Positions 11,415-23,103 of a stretch of DNA of 64,000 nucleotides are shown here, piece after piece. Every line of letters begins with the position of its first letter. Position 1 is the stretch's first letter. Source of the stretch: Pseudopithomyces maydicus (Eukaryota; Ascomycota; Dothideomycetes; Pleosporales; Didymosphaeriaceae); the NCBI GenBank assembly GCA_026873275.1, contig JANTUC010000007.1, positions 558,001 through 622,000 on the forward strand, read 5' to 3'. The translations under genes were made by a program, and so were the position numbers. A model generated the notes under the pieces. It saw nothing but the letters and a program-made list of their open reading frames with translations. It was not told the origin of the DNA and searched no databases.

Positions 11415-11600
11415 TCAATCGCCAAGTATCTCACTCGCATCTGCTGAGTCGATATCATCCTGATATGCCGCACTGACATTTTCAACCTCTATTTCACGCT
11501 TGTTACTGATCCTACTACCGCGGGGGATCGTTAATGGGGCGGACGCTATCAGCGGAACCATAATGGTGATGAGAAAAATGATAGCGAGTGTACGGTACAT
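11415..11600 (-). CDS. Small secreted peptide with Kex2-type site
   Basis: Open frame for 61 residues that begins with a clear signal peptide: M-Y-R-T followed by a run of about 15 hydrophobic residues and an A-S-A-P cleavage context near residue 21. A dibasic Lys-Arg pair at about residues 34-35 could be cut by a Kex2-type protease, leaving an acidic C-terminal peptide of about 26 residues with one tyrosine (A-A-Y-Q-D-D). Precursors of UstYa-processed RiPPs also combine a signal peptide with Lys-Arg sites, but they normally hold several repeated core peptides; here I see only one. It sits between two UstYa genes and shares a divergent promoter region with UstYa-2. It could equally be a small secreted effector-like protein or a chance frame. 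Confidence 0.35.
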   Translation of the reverse strand: MYRTLAIIFLITIMVPLIASAPLTIPRGSRISNKREIEVENVSAAYQDDIDSADASEILGD

Positions 11601-11953
11601 GTTTTCTAAGGAAAAGTTTTAGTGACTGCCAACATCTGCGGTGACGATAATCTACCTGTTTTGCGGACGATATGTCGTTCGAATGGTGAATATTTGCGCT
11701 TCGCGGAGTAGCGTCATAGGTAAGGAAAGCAATATAGTTCTGGAGAACTAGTGATCGGGATGCATGTTGTGCGAAATAAGCTGACATTCAAAAGTACATG
11801 GGTGCGCATTGGCCCTGCGCACAACAAATGATTGAAGGCCAATCGGATACTATGCCCTTCTATGGGACGGGCCACCTGCAGGAGGATCCATCGACTAATT
11901 CATCATGTAGCGCGACTTGCCATCAATTTCCTGGAATCCTAACCATCGATTCA

Positions 11954-12864
11954 ATGTTCTCTTCAACAGTAAAGAAGTACCTCCCATTATCCTCACGGGA
12001 GCGATTTTCTGATGATGCGAGTCCTGAAGGCCCTAAAGAATCTCCAATCGACGATGACTATTTTCAGCCTGGTTATGATGGACGTCCACGCCACCTATAT
12101 TTATCCATGTTTCTTTTCCTTCTCTCAAGTTTGTTTCTGATCGCGACGGTAACCCTGTTATGGAGACCAGTCGTACCATCAACGGCGCAATGCGTTGAAG
12201 AATTGAGCATGTATTGTTAGTAGAATAGGCAGAATCTTATATGATATCGAAGTTAACTGTAGCAGCACCTGCCAATGAGGCTGTTGAATACCAGGAGTAC
12301 AATTTTGACAACATGTTTCCTCACAAAACTAAGTATCGCGGGCCGCCCACGGCAGAACTGGAAGCAGAATGGGAAAAACTGTGGCTCTGTAAGTTGAGCT
12401 TACTTCTAAACCTATGGTCTTATCATCAACTGACTGGTTGCAGATGGCGAGACAAGTGTGCCTGGAGAAAAGCTTGCAGAGCTAAACAAAGGCCGAGAAC
12501 CACGGGAATGGAAAACGCTCCCCCTGAGAAAGGTGGAGGATACGCAGCTGCAATAATGGTATTTCATCAGTTGCATTGTCTCAACTATATCAGACAATAC
12601 ACATGGGGAGATTACTATGAGCGTCACAACATGACGGTGCCACTGAAGGCGGGCGCCGTGGGAAAGCGCATGCATGTAGATCACTGTTTGGAGGAGTTGC
12701 GCAAGACACTCATGTGTTACGGCGATACGACACCGATGCTTGTAGAGATGGACCCTACTGCACCCCTGGGAGAGCGTTCTGATTTTGATGCTCGGCATAA
12801 GTGTCGCAACTTTGAAAAATTAAGGGACTGGATGGATGAGCATCTTGCAGTGCAGTGGCCATGA
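11954..12864 (+). CDS. UstYa-like oxidase (DUF3328), copy 2, with frame break
   Basis: UstYa-family protein, about 269 residues if one frame break is discounted. Exons are 11954-12215, 12263-12388 and 12444-12864. It has a charged N-terminus, one membrane helix (around residues 50-75), then intact motif 1 F-H-Q-L-H-C-L and intact motif 2 H-V-D-H-C-L. After the second intron the reading frame gives the family sequence G-E-T-S-V-P-G-E-K, but at the C5 run 12520-12524 the frame must shift by one to reach G-G-G-Y and motif 1. No intron of usable size fits there; the run appears one C short. As printed, the gene would stop about 15 codons later. I annotate it as a gene with a probable sequence error. 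The ATG at 11954 is chosen over an upstream in-frame one at 11798 because it gives a normal N-terminus. A one-mismatch palindrome (TAAGCTGA) lies at 11777-11784. Confidence 0.8.
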
Positions 12865-13398
12865 GAAGTTGGCAAACGTTATTCATCACCTATTAAGTAA
12901 AATATGTGATATCAAAATCAATATGCATTTCCCTAGATCATTAGGCCGTTAAACTTGAACTTCCTGTTGGTAAATATCTATGTAGTTGTGTTAGAAGCCA
13001 CTTCATTCACAAACAACTAATAGACGGAGAAACCAGTTTTTAAGCCCACGAGGCACCTTTTATCGATGGCAGGAGTGTATAGGAAGATGAATATTTGATA
13101 AGTCCTACAACCTCGGGACCTCGGGAGCATGAACGTCACGTGTTCAGAATCAGGCTCGGGGCCCGGAATACGCTTGGCGATCGCTAACAGCCAATAGCGC
13201 CAGTGTGGCTTGTGGTTTTACGGAGCGGTGTACCCAGCTGACTGCTAATCAAAACATTGATTTCATATCTAGCGAACGACCAATCGGCGCGCATGCATGA
13301 CCAGATGCCTGCAAAAGAGCCCCCAAGCGACCGTAATCTACCGGCCGTGTCCAAGGTCTCGTCGGCCGTTGCACTTGCCACGCCTCATCAACACCACC
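12865..13398. other. Intergenic; promoter of ABCC transporter 1
   Basis: Spacer of 534 bp between UstYa-2 and the first ABC transporter, genes in the same direction. A CACGTG core occurs near 13136 within G-T-C-A-C-G-T-G-T-T. No coding exon upstream of 13399 that fits the transporter N-terminus was found. Confidence 0.5.
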
Positions 13399-16300
13399 AT
13401 GAACAGCTCTTCCAGCTGTTCTCCATATGCCGATGATGTATTCGGTCCCTCTGTTGTCGGCTGCCGCGATGGATTCGACTTCACCATCACTTTTGAACAA
13501 TACTTCTTTTCATTGGCGCCTTCAGCTGTGCTACTACTCGTCGCACCATGGAGACTGCAGATTCTTAGTCGCATGCACAAAAAAGTGAACGGAAAGAAAT
13601 TAAGATACGTCAAGCTGGTAGGTCTATTTCGAGACTGCGCTCTTTGACTACACTGACTTGGCTATGTCAAGTCTGCCATTTGCGTTTTTGCTGTCCTGCA
13701 ACTAGCCTTGATCATCTTATGGGCTATGAACGTCGAACCGAAAGCGCGGAAGTCTTCCCTGGCGGCCTCGGTGTTATCATTCGCTTCCAGCTTGGTACTG
13801 TTCGCGCTCTCCGCCTTGGAGCACTCGAAGTCGCTGCGACCATCTTTCATACTCCAGGGATATCTGCTACTAACCATCATCTTTGATGCGGCGCTACTCC
13901 GAACTCTATGGCTGGTTTCTTCATTCGATGCAGGTATCAGAGGCATCTATACCACTATCCTCGCGATTAAGTTTGCCATTCTTATTCTTGAAGCAAAAGA
14001 AAAGAAGGATCACAATGATTTTAACTACAGGGACATCAGTCCCGAGGAATATAGTGGATTGTACAACCAAGGCGTTCTTTGGTGGCTTAATCGCCTGATT
14101 TGGCGAGGGGCGCGTCATGTCCTTCGTCCACGTGATTTATATCCTCTCACTCACGACATGACGGCGGAATCCCTAGGCCCGCGGTTCTGGTCCCAATGGA
14201 CGAAATGTAAAAAGAGCAAGTCTTGAGTTCCGAATTTCCAGCTGAGATGTTAGCAGGCGATCGTACCACCAGTGGGCAACTCTCAAGAGAACTGATGAAG
14301 CTATTGGCTTGGCCTCTGATCGTTCCCATTGTGCCTCGGATAGCCCTCCTCTCATTCACTCTCTGTCAACCTCTTCTTCTGAAGAGATTATTGCAGTTCC
14401 TGACCAGCGGTGACCAGGATGTTCGAATTGGGTACGGCTTGATTGGGGCATACGGTGTGGTATATTTGGGTATCGGGGTAGGTGAACATCTTTTCCGAAG
14501 GCGTTTATAACGTTGCTGAACCATGTAGATATCTTCGGCATTATATTGGCATCGTCATTATCGATTTCTGGTTATGCTACGTGGTACTTTGATTACCGCC
14601 ATCTTTCAGAAAGCGACAGAACTCAATATCGCAGCTATGGACAGCTCAACCTCGGTTACACTGATGAGTACTGACGTGGAGCGCATTGTCAGGGGTCTTC
14701 TTGACATGCACGAGTTCTGGGCTAATATCATTCAAGTCGGGTTTTGCACTTGGCTGATCCAAATCGAGCTTGGACTAGCTTGTCTGGTTCCTATTGGCGT
14801 TGCTTTAATCGCCTTCGGAATCACTATTTGGCTTTCGACGTTTACAACTACCTTTCAAATGAAGTGGGTCAGCAAGATCCAAGAGCGCATAGGATTTACG
14901 ACATCGATGCTAGGTGCGATGAAATACATCAAGCTTTCTGGGTTAAGCCCGAAGGTAGGCCCACTTTTGGAGCACACCCGTGTCGAAGAAGTCCGAGCTG
15001 CTGGACAATTTCGCCTTCTGTCTGTTGTCTCTTCGACTCTGGCGAATGTTCCTCTTTTGATCTCCCCTGTTGTCACCTTCGCAGTCTACACAGCCATTGC
15101 AACAAAGCGCGGAGCGACGCTTGACGCTACACGGCTATTCACAGCTCTTTCGCTTCTAATACTTCTGTCTGAGCCCTTGTTCAATGTATTTGGGGGTCTC
15201 ATCGACTTCATGTCCGCAGTTGGATGTTTGCAGCGGATAGATGCTTTCCTGACGAAACCCTCCCGAGTGGAAAATCGTCAATTTTTGCAAACTTGCGTGG
15301 ATGACGAGTCCCGTACATCGAGTAACACTATCTCCTCGGAAAAACAGAAAAATAAAGCCTGCAAACGAGCAACAGAAACAGAAAAGTTTCAGAGATCAGG
15401 CATTGAAGTGCCGTGCATATCAATAGAAGATGGCTGCTTTGGCTGGGACCAAGATAGCGAGTTCATACTCAAAGGTGTTAACATCACAGTACCACGCGGG
15501 CAGTTCACAGTAATTTCTGGTCCAGTTGCCTCTGGAAAGACGACATTGTTGAAAGGGATGCTCGGCGAACTGCCTTTAGCGAAAGGCACAATTTCTCTGT
15601 CTAGACACGATGTTGCTTTTTGCGAGCAGTCCGCTTGGCTTACAAATGCGTCGGTCCGAAATAATATTATCGGTATTTCTACTTTTGATGCAGAACTCTA
15701 TACGGCTGTAATACATTGCTGCGATCTCACAAGCGACCTCGAGTTACTTCCAGATGGAGATAGAACTACTGTTGGCAGCAAGGGATTCGCTCTCAGCGGC
15801 GGCCAGAAACAACGTATTGGCATCGCACGCGCAGCTTACGCCAGGAAGGAATTGGCAATATTCGATGATGTTCTCAGTGCTTTGGACATGAACACGCAGA
15901 ATCGCATCTTTCAACGACTTTTTGGACCAAAAGGTCTTCTTCGTAGACTCGGAACCACGGCTGTACTTGCAACGCATGCAAATCGGTTCCTACCACATGC
16001 CGACCACGTAATAGTTCTGGGGGATGGAAAGATTTTGGAGCAAGGTCCTTACCCAAGTTTGACTATGGCTAAAGATATCGAGAGCACAGCAGTCTCTGAA
16101 GCGTCAGAGAATACACATATCCGAATTTCCATGGAAGAGGATGACGGAGAAGCAATATCTCTCTACACACCCCACGAGGAAAAGGTCAAAGATGCCCCCT
16201 TGGATAAGTCTCGCCAGCTTGGCGACTTTCAAGTCTACCGATATTACTTTGCCGCTTTGAACTGGGCTATCGCGGCAACCTTCTTCGCGTTGCAGATCTC

Positions 16301-18073
16301 GTGGGCCTTTCTTTCATGCTTCCCAACCGTTTGGCTAAAGTGGTGGACTGATGAAAATGCGCTATATCCGAACAGAAAAAATGCATATTACATCGGGATT
16401 TACGCAGCGCTCCAGGTTCTCGGTTTAATATCTTCTGGACTCGTGACCTTTTGGTCGTTCAACGTCATGGCGGTTAATACTGGGGTCAAACTCCATGAGA
16501 TACTAGCAAGAACAGTGATGTCGGCTCCTATGATATTTTTCAGCTCCACAGACAGTGGTAGTGTACTCACCAGATTTAGCCAAGACATCCAGCTACTCGA
16601 CATGTCTCTACCTCTTGCTCTTCAGGTAGTCGTCACCAACATGCTAATATGTATTGCTCAAATAGGCCTTATCGCGTCCGCATCGGCATGGATTGCTGTG
16701 AGCTTCCCAATCCTTCTAGCGACATTCTATCTTGTGCAGAAGTACTACCTCCGAACGTCCCGGCAGATTCGGCTCTTAGACCTCGAAGAAAAAGCCCCTT
16801 TATAGTGAGTGCTTTCTGTACTAGCTCGTGTTATCCATGTTAACATCAGATGCAGCACCCAATTTGTGGAGACACTTGACGGTCTTGCGACGGTTCGCGC
16901 GTTCTCATGGCAACAAACGTACATTAACCGCAACCACAGATTGGTAGATGGTTCGCAAAAACCATTCTATCTGATGTATACGATTCAGCGATGGCTTTCT
17001 CTCGTCTTGGATGTCATAATTGGCTCATTAGCTGTGTTGGTTGTTGGCATCGCCGTTGCGCTGCGTGATTCAGTCTCCCCAGGATTCACTGGAGTGTCTT
17101 TGACGCAAATCATCTCTTTCACCTCCTATCTTAAGCTCATGATTATGTTCTGGACTCAGATGGAGACCTCAATTGGTGCTGTGGCTCGCATTAGGCAGTT
17201 CAATGCGGATACGCCAAACGAGAATCTCCCCGACGAGAGCAGCGAACCACCTTTGCAATGGCCAGACAAAGGGAAAATAAACATCTCAGATCTTTCGGCC
17301 AGCTACTCTAAAGACGCCGAGAAAGCGACACTCTCCAACATAAATATTGCAGTCGAGGCCGGGCAAAAGGTTGGCATTTGTGGACGAACCGGAAGTGGAA
17401 AGAGTTCATTGATGCTCACCCTGTTCCGACTTCTCGACTTGAACTCTGGAAAAATAGAAATAGATGGCCTTGACATTTCGACGATACCGAGAGATGTAGT
17501 CCGCGTACGACTCGTAAGCATTGCTGAAGAACCCTTTTACCTACCTGGGACCATCCGCGATAATATGGATCCTTATGGACAGAGTTCAGACGAGGAAATG
17601 ATTCAAGTACTCAAGAAAGCTATGATCTGGGACGCGGTTGAATCTAAGGGAGGACTCGAAGCTGAATTGGATTCGGCCATGTTCAGTCATGGACAGCGGC
17701 AACTTTTCGGTATAGCGCGAGCGCTACTACGAAGAGACTATAAGGTTCTCATTTTAGATGAGGCTACAAGCAGGTATGTAATTATGCGAAACAGCCTTTT
17801 TGTGTCCCTATGCTCACTAATCACAGCGTTGATTCCGAGACCGACAAAATTATTCAAGACATTATTCGTGTTGAATTCAAAAACCATACGATTATTTCGG
17901 TTGCTCATCGCTTGGAAACAATTCTTGATTTCGATCGCATAGCAGTCATGGATGGTGGGAAGATTGTTGAATACGACAGCCCTCAAGTACTCATGTCTAA
18001 GCAATCGATGTTCAAGGCACTCTACGAAGCATCAAACGAAGGCTCGCATAGTTCAGAAGATCGCAAGATCTGA
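13399..18073 (+). CDS. ABCC (MRP-type) multidrug transporter 1
   Basis: Full-length ABCC transporter of 1471 residues in six exons: 13399-13617, 13672-14206, 14257-14477, 14529-16804, 16856-17773 and 17827-18073. Every splice keeps frame. It begins with the N-terminal membrane domain typical of fungal ABCC pumps (F-G-P-x-V, then G-F-D-F-T near residue 25). TMD1 and NBD1 follow: Walker A G-P-V-A-S-G-K-T-T, signature L-S-G-G-Q, Walker B A-I-F-D-D. TMD2 and NBD2 come next: Walker A G-R-T-G-S-G-K-S-S, signature F-S-H-G-Q, Walker B V-L-I-L-D-E-A-T. NBD2 carries the weaker signature common in this family. It probably exports the cluster product or conjugates at the plasma or vacuolar membrane. An apparent frame problem at 14207-14256 is resolved by a 50-bp intron. 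Confidence 0.9.
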
Positions 18074-18642
18074 AGAGTAGCACTTTTTTCGGGCGTCAAT
18101 ACAAACATAGTCATTCTCCGTCAGACGGAAATATCTAGCGTTTCTTCTCAAGCCTCGTGCAGAAGTAAAGCGGGATACTGCAAACAACATATCCATTAAC
18201 ATAGTTGGGGCTTCTAATTGATGGTGAAATTTGCTTGGAGTGCCATTCAAGATCCATGTAAGCACGAGAGAACAATTTGGCGGATAAGCGTCGCCGCAGT
18301 GTAATGCACTAGCGTACCCCTGCTAGCTCGCTCAGTAAGCTTACACGCATCGGTTTTGTTTTATCTCTTACTACAATTTACACTGGTAAAATAAGACAGT
18401 TGGTATCGATATGACCTGTTCAGCTCAGGAGTAAGAATCGTGAAATTACTGATGGGGCTTGCTCGAGGAGGAACAGATCAGCCGTGAATCGCCCGGGCAC
18501 CGAGGGATCACGTGTACTCGCGTCTACTAACCTAAGTGAGATCACATATGTCAACATGGCGCGTTCTTCTTTAATACATCCATCCACAATCGGGTGAAAT
18601 TTTGAATCTTCCATATTCTATTCTAGAAATTAGATATCAAGC
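18074..18642. other. Intergenic; promoter of 2OG oxygenase 1
   Basis: Spacer of 569 bp between ABCC transporter 1 and the 2OG oxygenase. It carries one exact TAAGCTTA and one ATCACGTG, annotated below. No gene is seen. Confidence 0.5.
18336..18514. promoter_or_regulatory. TAAGCTTA (18336) and ATCACGTG (18507)
   Basis: An exact TAAGCTTA palindrome in the context A-G-T-A-A-G-C-T-T-A-C at 18336-18343, and ATCACGTG at 18507-18514, about 300 and 130 bp upstream of the 2OG oxygenase start codon. Both octamers recur together in the UbiA/O-methyltransferase promoter. Regulatory role is inferred. Confidence 0.4.
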
Positions 18643-19618
18643 ATGATTGAAGTTGCACGGCCAACGGAAGCCCTTTCCAACAACCATGTTACTCCAACTA
18701 GCGCTCCTGTGCTGCCAGACTCGCAGTGGAAGACAACGAAACCAGTTCCGTTGAATCGCGAGTCATTTCTCGATCTTCTGGGTGGTCGTACACCTTTGAT
18801 AAAAATGCCCCAGTTCATCACCGATGAGCAGAGCCAACGTCTGCTCGACCATCTGCTACCTATCTTCTCCCCGTATCTGCACGCAACCGGTCCTCCAGTA
18901 CAGAAAGTCGGTGTAGCTCAGTTCGAATTTCAAGCTCAGTCGCAGGAGGACTTCAAAAACCGTTCTGGCGACGGTACGTGCTCAGCGATCCTTAGACCTC
19001 GTGAGACATACCAGCGACTGACGAGCCACAGAAAAAGCGCGTTACTTTGCCGAAGCCGACAAGCTCCGCAATCTTCACAGCGATCTTGCCAAAGTCGTTG
19101 GAGAAAATGTGTGGTCCAAAGTCGTTTCCGCTATCGCAGAGCTGGTGCCGGAGTGGGATGTGTCGGTTGCAAGCGAAGGCGACAACCAGAAATATTTCTC
19201 TGGGATTTTCCGCCAAATCAACGGCGGTACACCAATTCATTGTGACTGGTGTCCTTACGACTGTCTGACTGAAGACTGGATTCTTAGTAAGATTACCCAG
19301 CAGGCCGTATTCAACCTCTACATCTCCCCGACGCGAGGTGGTGGCACGACACTTTACGACGTTCAGTGGAGCCCAGAAGCACTCAAATACCGCGATCCAG
19401 CGAGTTATGGGTATTTTCCTGGTTTGGTGGAGGGCAGGGCAAAGGCACCGTTTCAGCCTGAGGTTGGGGATCTGTATCTGTTCAACTCAAGGAATATGCA
19501 TGAGGTTGCGCCGATCGAGCCTGGTTGGAAAGTCCCCAGAATAGCACTGGCTAGCTTCATGGGTTTCTTACCTTCAGAAGTTACTGGAGGGCGTCCCAGG
19601 CTCATGTTTTGGTCATAG
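18643..19618 (+). CDS. 2-oxoglutarate Fe(II) oxygenase 1
   Basis: Non-haem iron, 2-oxoglutarate-dependent oxygenase of 305 residues in two exons, 18643-18973 and 19032-19618. The second exon shows the metal-binding facial triad: H-C-D-W near residue 200 gives the H-x-D pair, and N-M-H-E-V about 85 residues later gives the distal histidine. An arginine follows at the position that usually binds 2-oxoglutarate. The fold segment G-D-L-Y-L-F-N is typical of the superfamily. The first third, with no iron ligands, is a substrate-specific N-terminal region. In this cluster it probably hydroxylates or desaturates an amino acid or the finished peptide. With a P5C reductase nearby, a proline or pipecolate substrate is possible but unproven. 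It is transcribed in line with the P450 that follows. Confidence 0.82.
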
Positions 19619-19845
19619 ATGAATATATTCAAGCCGAATCGATATGAATGTGAGTCAAACAGCAGACTCTGCGAACAAGTGAAACATAATTCGGGACTGG
19701 TCTGATGTTGATGACATGTAAGACGTGCCACACCAATTAGAATAGCTCTGATCTAGGCTACATGCGGTGCTGCCGGTCTGATCTGGGATGTGGTTCAGAG
19801 AGAGTTCGCCTGGAGCGAGGTTGGTTGACTCCGCATGTTCCTTCA

Positions 19846-21593
19846 ATGGCTGCAACGATGAGAAGCATGGCATTATATGTTATTGAATGGATGCGATTTC
19901 ATCATCGAGATGCATTGATTGTAATTATCGTTTCAATTTCCCTTTTCCTATGGTGCACATGTCTACTTTTCCCACTATACCGGACCTTCTGCTCACGCAT
20001 CCCAAATGCTCATTTTCTCGCCCCGTTCACATCGTTTTGGATCATCTGGGTACGTCATAAAGGACGAGAAATACAGGTAGTCGAGGATGCGCACAGAAGA
20101 CTAGGACCGGTCGTGAGACTCGGGCCGCGAGAGGTCAGTATCAATGGTGATGTGCGCGAAATTTATGCGGGACGCCTCGATAAGTCGCATTGGTATACAT
20201 TTTTTGGTAACTATGGGTATTCATAAGCTCAATCAATTACCAAGGGAATAATTGACCAAGATTTCTAGAACGCCAAATACAATGTCTTCCATCGACTATA
20301 AATCTCATTCTAAACGAAGGAAGCGGGTGTCGCACGTCTACTCGAAAACATGGCTGCAATCTTCTGAACACATGAGGAATATCAGTTCTGAGATAATCAT
20401 GGGGCGATTGATACCCAGGTTGCTTGTCCATGCAGATGCGAGTCGGCCGTTAGATATATTAGAGGTCAATCTTGCTACAGGTCTCGACATAGTAGGAGCC
20501 TTCTTTTTCGGAACAACGTCAAGTACCAACTTTTTACAAGACGAAGAAGCAAGACGGGCCTGGTTACGCGACTATAATGAAAGCCACACACACGATCGTA
20601 TGCTTTGGATACAAGAACTACCTGGTGTAGCTGGATGGCTGGGAAAACTAGGCATCAATGTCGTCTCGAAAATCAGTCTGGCGGCAGAACAACGCTTAAA
20701 CGACTGGTGTGAGCGATGTTGCAATGAGGCAGACAAAATGATTTCTGTTGATAACAAAGAGAATAGCGGGAGTTCTCCAGTGGTTTACCATTACTTGAGA
20801 TCCGCGCTTGACAACGATGCAACGCTCAGTGGGCGGCAAAAGCGATTGGAAGCAGCAAGCGAGATATTGGATCATCTAGGTATGCATTTCTGAAATATTG
20901 TAAATTGGTGACTAACGCAAAGAAAGTTGCTACAAGAGATGCGTTTGGTATCACCTTGTCGGTGGCTATGCTCGAGCTGTCTCGACGACCAGAAATGCAA
21001 AACCAATTGCGAGAAGAATTTCAAAGTGCCGGAAATGTATCCGAAATTATTAGAGATGCGCGAAAATTGGATGCACTGCCACTCCTGCACGGCATTGTCA
21101 AAGAATCTCTTCGTCTGCGACCAACACACCCTGAAGGCCAACCTCGTATGACACCTGCGGATACCATAACCAAAGTATTCAATATGGATATTGAAGTAAA
21201 CACAAGGATTAATTCTTACCCTTGGCTCCTCCACCGAACGGAGGAGATCTTTCCGAAGCCGGAGATATGGGATCCATATAGATGGCTTAGGCGAGATCAA
21301 GATGGTCAATGGCGCAAGGCTGAGGACAAGAGACTCGAGAACTGGTTTTGGGCATTTGGAAGGGGACCACGTATATGTTTAGGGAGTAACTTGGTGTATC
21401 AAAGTAAGTCACAAATGCTTCCTCCTGAAGATCGTTTCTGAAGCTGATGCACAAAGTGATGCACGTGATTCTAACAGCGGTTTATCTCAATTTTAACACG
21501 GTAGTTGTGAATGAAAATTGTTGGGGACACCACGGAGGATTTGTTTCTGGACAGCAAGACGAAAAGCTTGTTCTGGCATTCAGAAAGGTCTAG
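19846..21593 (+). CDS. Cytochrome P450, cluster member
   Basis: Membrane-anchored P450 of 524 residues in four exons: 19846-20216, 20269-20879, 20927-21403 and 21478-21593. An N-terminal hydrophobic anchor lies at about residues 20-45. Present are the W-x-x-x-R-K-R-V-S-H region of helix C, the K-E-S-L-R-L-R (E-x-x-R) motif of helix K and the haem-cysteine loop F-G-R-G-P-R-I-C-L-G. The last short exon supplies the usual C-terminal end. The I-helix is unusual: where most P450s read A-G-x-E-T-T this one reads A-T-R-D-A-F, so the conserved oxygen-activating threonine is absent. That exon start relies on an acceptor at 20925-20926, chosen because it restores V-A in frame with the helix. Likely role: oxidation or coupling of the peptide. 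Confidence 0.87.
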
Positions 21594-21683
21594 CATAGAA
21601 ATGGGCCTAGCTTCAGTTCTTTTCCGCTTAGTGCCCAGGCTATGGCCAATCACTCCGTGGGAGTAATCGACAAATACTACGAG

Positions 21684-21691
21684 TAAGCTTG
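21684..21691. promoter_or_regulatory. Near-match of cluster palindrome (TAAGCTTG)
   Basis: One mismatch from TAAGCTTA, in the context A-G-T-A-A-G-C-T-T-G, 114 bp upstream of the UstYa-3 start codon. Listed because exact copies sit upstream of several cluster genes. A CACGTGAT octamer occurs near 21463 inside the last P450 intron. Confidence 0.3.
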
Positions 21692-21804
21692 CATAGCCAA
21701 GTGACCCAGTCATCAAGAACATCCTTCAGATGCTGTTGTGATTTGTTACCTATCTGCGCTCTGCCCTTGTCTACACCAGTCAATGACCATTTGAACACAC
21801 TACG

Positions 21805-22802
21805 ATGGGTCATGAAACCGAAGAGCCATTTTTGTCGAGGGAGCGTTTTCGAGACGAGGATCCCCGCGACAGATCTGACGAATTTGATCCCGTCGAATTG
21901 GATCATTCAACCCGCCGACCCAAGAAAGCGAAACGACCAAAAACCGCACCCAAGTCGCTGTATTATATCTTTAATAACGTCTTTCTTATCGCAAATATCG
22001 TGTTCTTTTTGTTTCTTCTTGGGAAAGTATTGAGAGTGAAGAGCTATTGTCCAGAAGAGCCTTTCTGTAAGTTACGCGAACTGTTTGAAATCTATTCAAC
22101 TGGAAATTAACAAGTTTCCCAGCACTTCCACAATCAAACCTACGCTATAAAAAGGAGATTCTCGATTTTCATACGCTGAATAACTTCGGGGGTAGCATTG
22201 ATGATGAATTAGAAGAAGAATGGGATCACTTACTTCAAGGAGAGGTATTTCGTGCCAGTCGGGATGATTTAAGCAAAAATGGCGTGTGGGAAGACGATGC
22301 AATCACACTGGAATACGGCGGATATCTCGCCGGATTAGGAGTCATGCACGAGCTGCACTGTCTGGTATTTCATCACTTAGTATTCATGTTTGGGACTATA
22401 GATTCTGATTGATTACAGAATTGGCTAAAACGGGGATACGGTGAAGCGCCAGGAAGCGTGTTCGACCGAACGGAGCATGAAATTATTCATCTCGGTGAGT
22501 TGTGCCCCCGTGTTATTCCTTTACTCTTTTAATCATGATCTCTTCCAGATCACTGCTTGATCGTTCTGAGAGAAAGTGCACGGTGCCGACCAGATCTTAC
22601 GATAGGCGCATTTTATTGGGAAATAGGCGACATTCACTCGTCAAAGGCTCAACAAAAAAGCCAAACTTGCGTAGACTGGACAAGTGTTACCGAATGGCTG
22701 CAGCCGAGATGGCTGAACGAAACAAACGGCGTAGTAGAAGCGGCCTTGAGTCCAATTGGTCCAGTGAGACATGGTTCTGACCTTGGTGTTGGTGACAGCT
22801 AA
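21805..22802 (+). CDS. UstYa-like oxidase (DUF3328), copy 3
   Basis: UstYa-family protein of 277 residues in four exons: 21805-22066, 22123-22364, 22419-22494 and 22549-22802, all junctions in frame. A charged N-terminus of about 55 residues precedes one membrane helix rich in Phe/Leu/Ile (about residues 57-78). Motif 1 is M-H-E-L-H-C-L, ending exactly at the exon 2 boundary. Motif 2, H-L-D-H-C-L, is formed across the third intron and is followed by I-V-L-R-E-S-A-R-C. Both are intact, so the protein should be active. The C-terminal 80 residues include W-T-S-V-T-E-W-L, as in other family members. It lies directly downstream of the P450 in the same direction and converges with the UbiA gene. 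Confidence 0.88.
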
Positions 22803-23103
22803 GGTGTTGGAGCAAGGGTCATATAGAAATTTCAATTTGAATTGTAGCCGGAATTGCATCAGCTGAAGAAATATGTTGTCGATGTATCTTTCGATTCTGA
22901 ATGAGCTATGAATGAAGAGATATACTCATGCTTTAACAACTGCGACAAATGGTATGGACTCAGAATCCGCTTCGCTCAAAGTCAAGCCGAGAATTCTTCC
23001 GACCCCCCCCCCCCCTAGTACTCCCACATCTCAAACTAGAATACTTGCTCCAATCGGTTTCCACAAAAGCACTATGCTCAAGCGGTTCTCTTGATCGCCC
23101 TCA
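22803..23103. other. Convergent intergenic region with C13 run
   Basis: Short region between the 3' ends of UstYa-3 and the UbiA gene. It contains an uninterrupted run of 13 C at 23003-23015. No gene is seen. Confidence 0.5.
23003..23015. repeat. Mononucleotide C13 run
   Basis: Thirteen consecutive C bases in non-coding DNA between two convergent genes. Its true length is likely uncertain, given the apparent homopolymer under-calls elsewhere in the window. Confidence 0.8.

Noticed and set aside
14201..14256. Apparent frame break at an A5 run in ABCC transporter 1
   Set aside because: A 50-bp intron (14207-14256, GTAAAA donor, AGCAG acceptor) restores frame and gives a better family match than adding a base.
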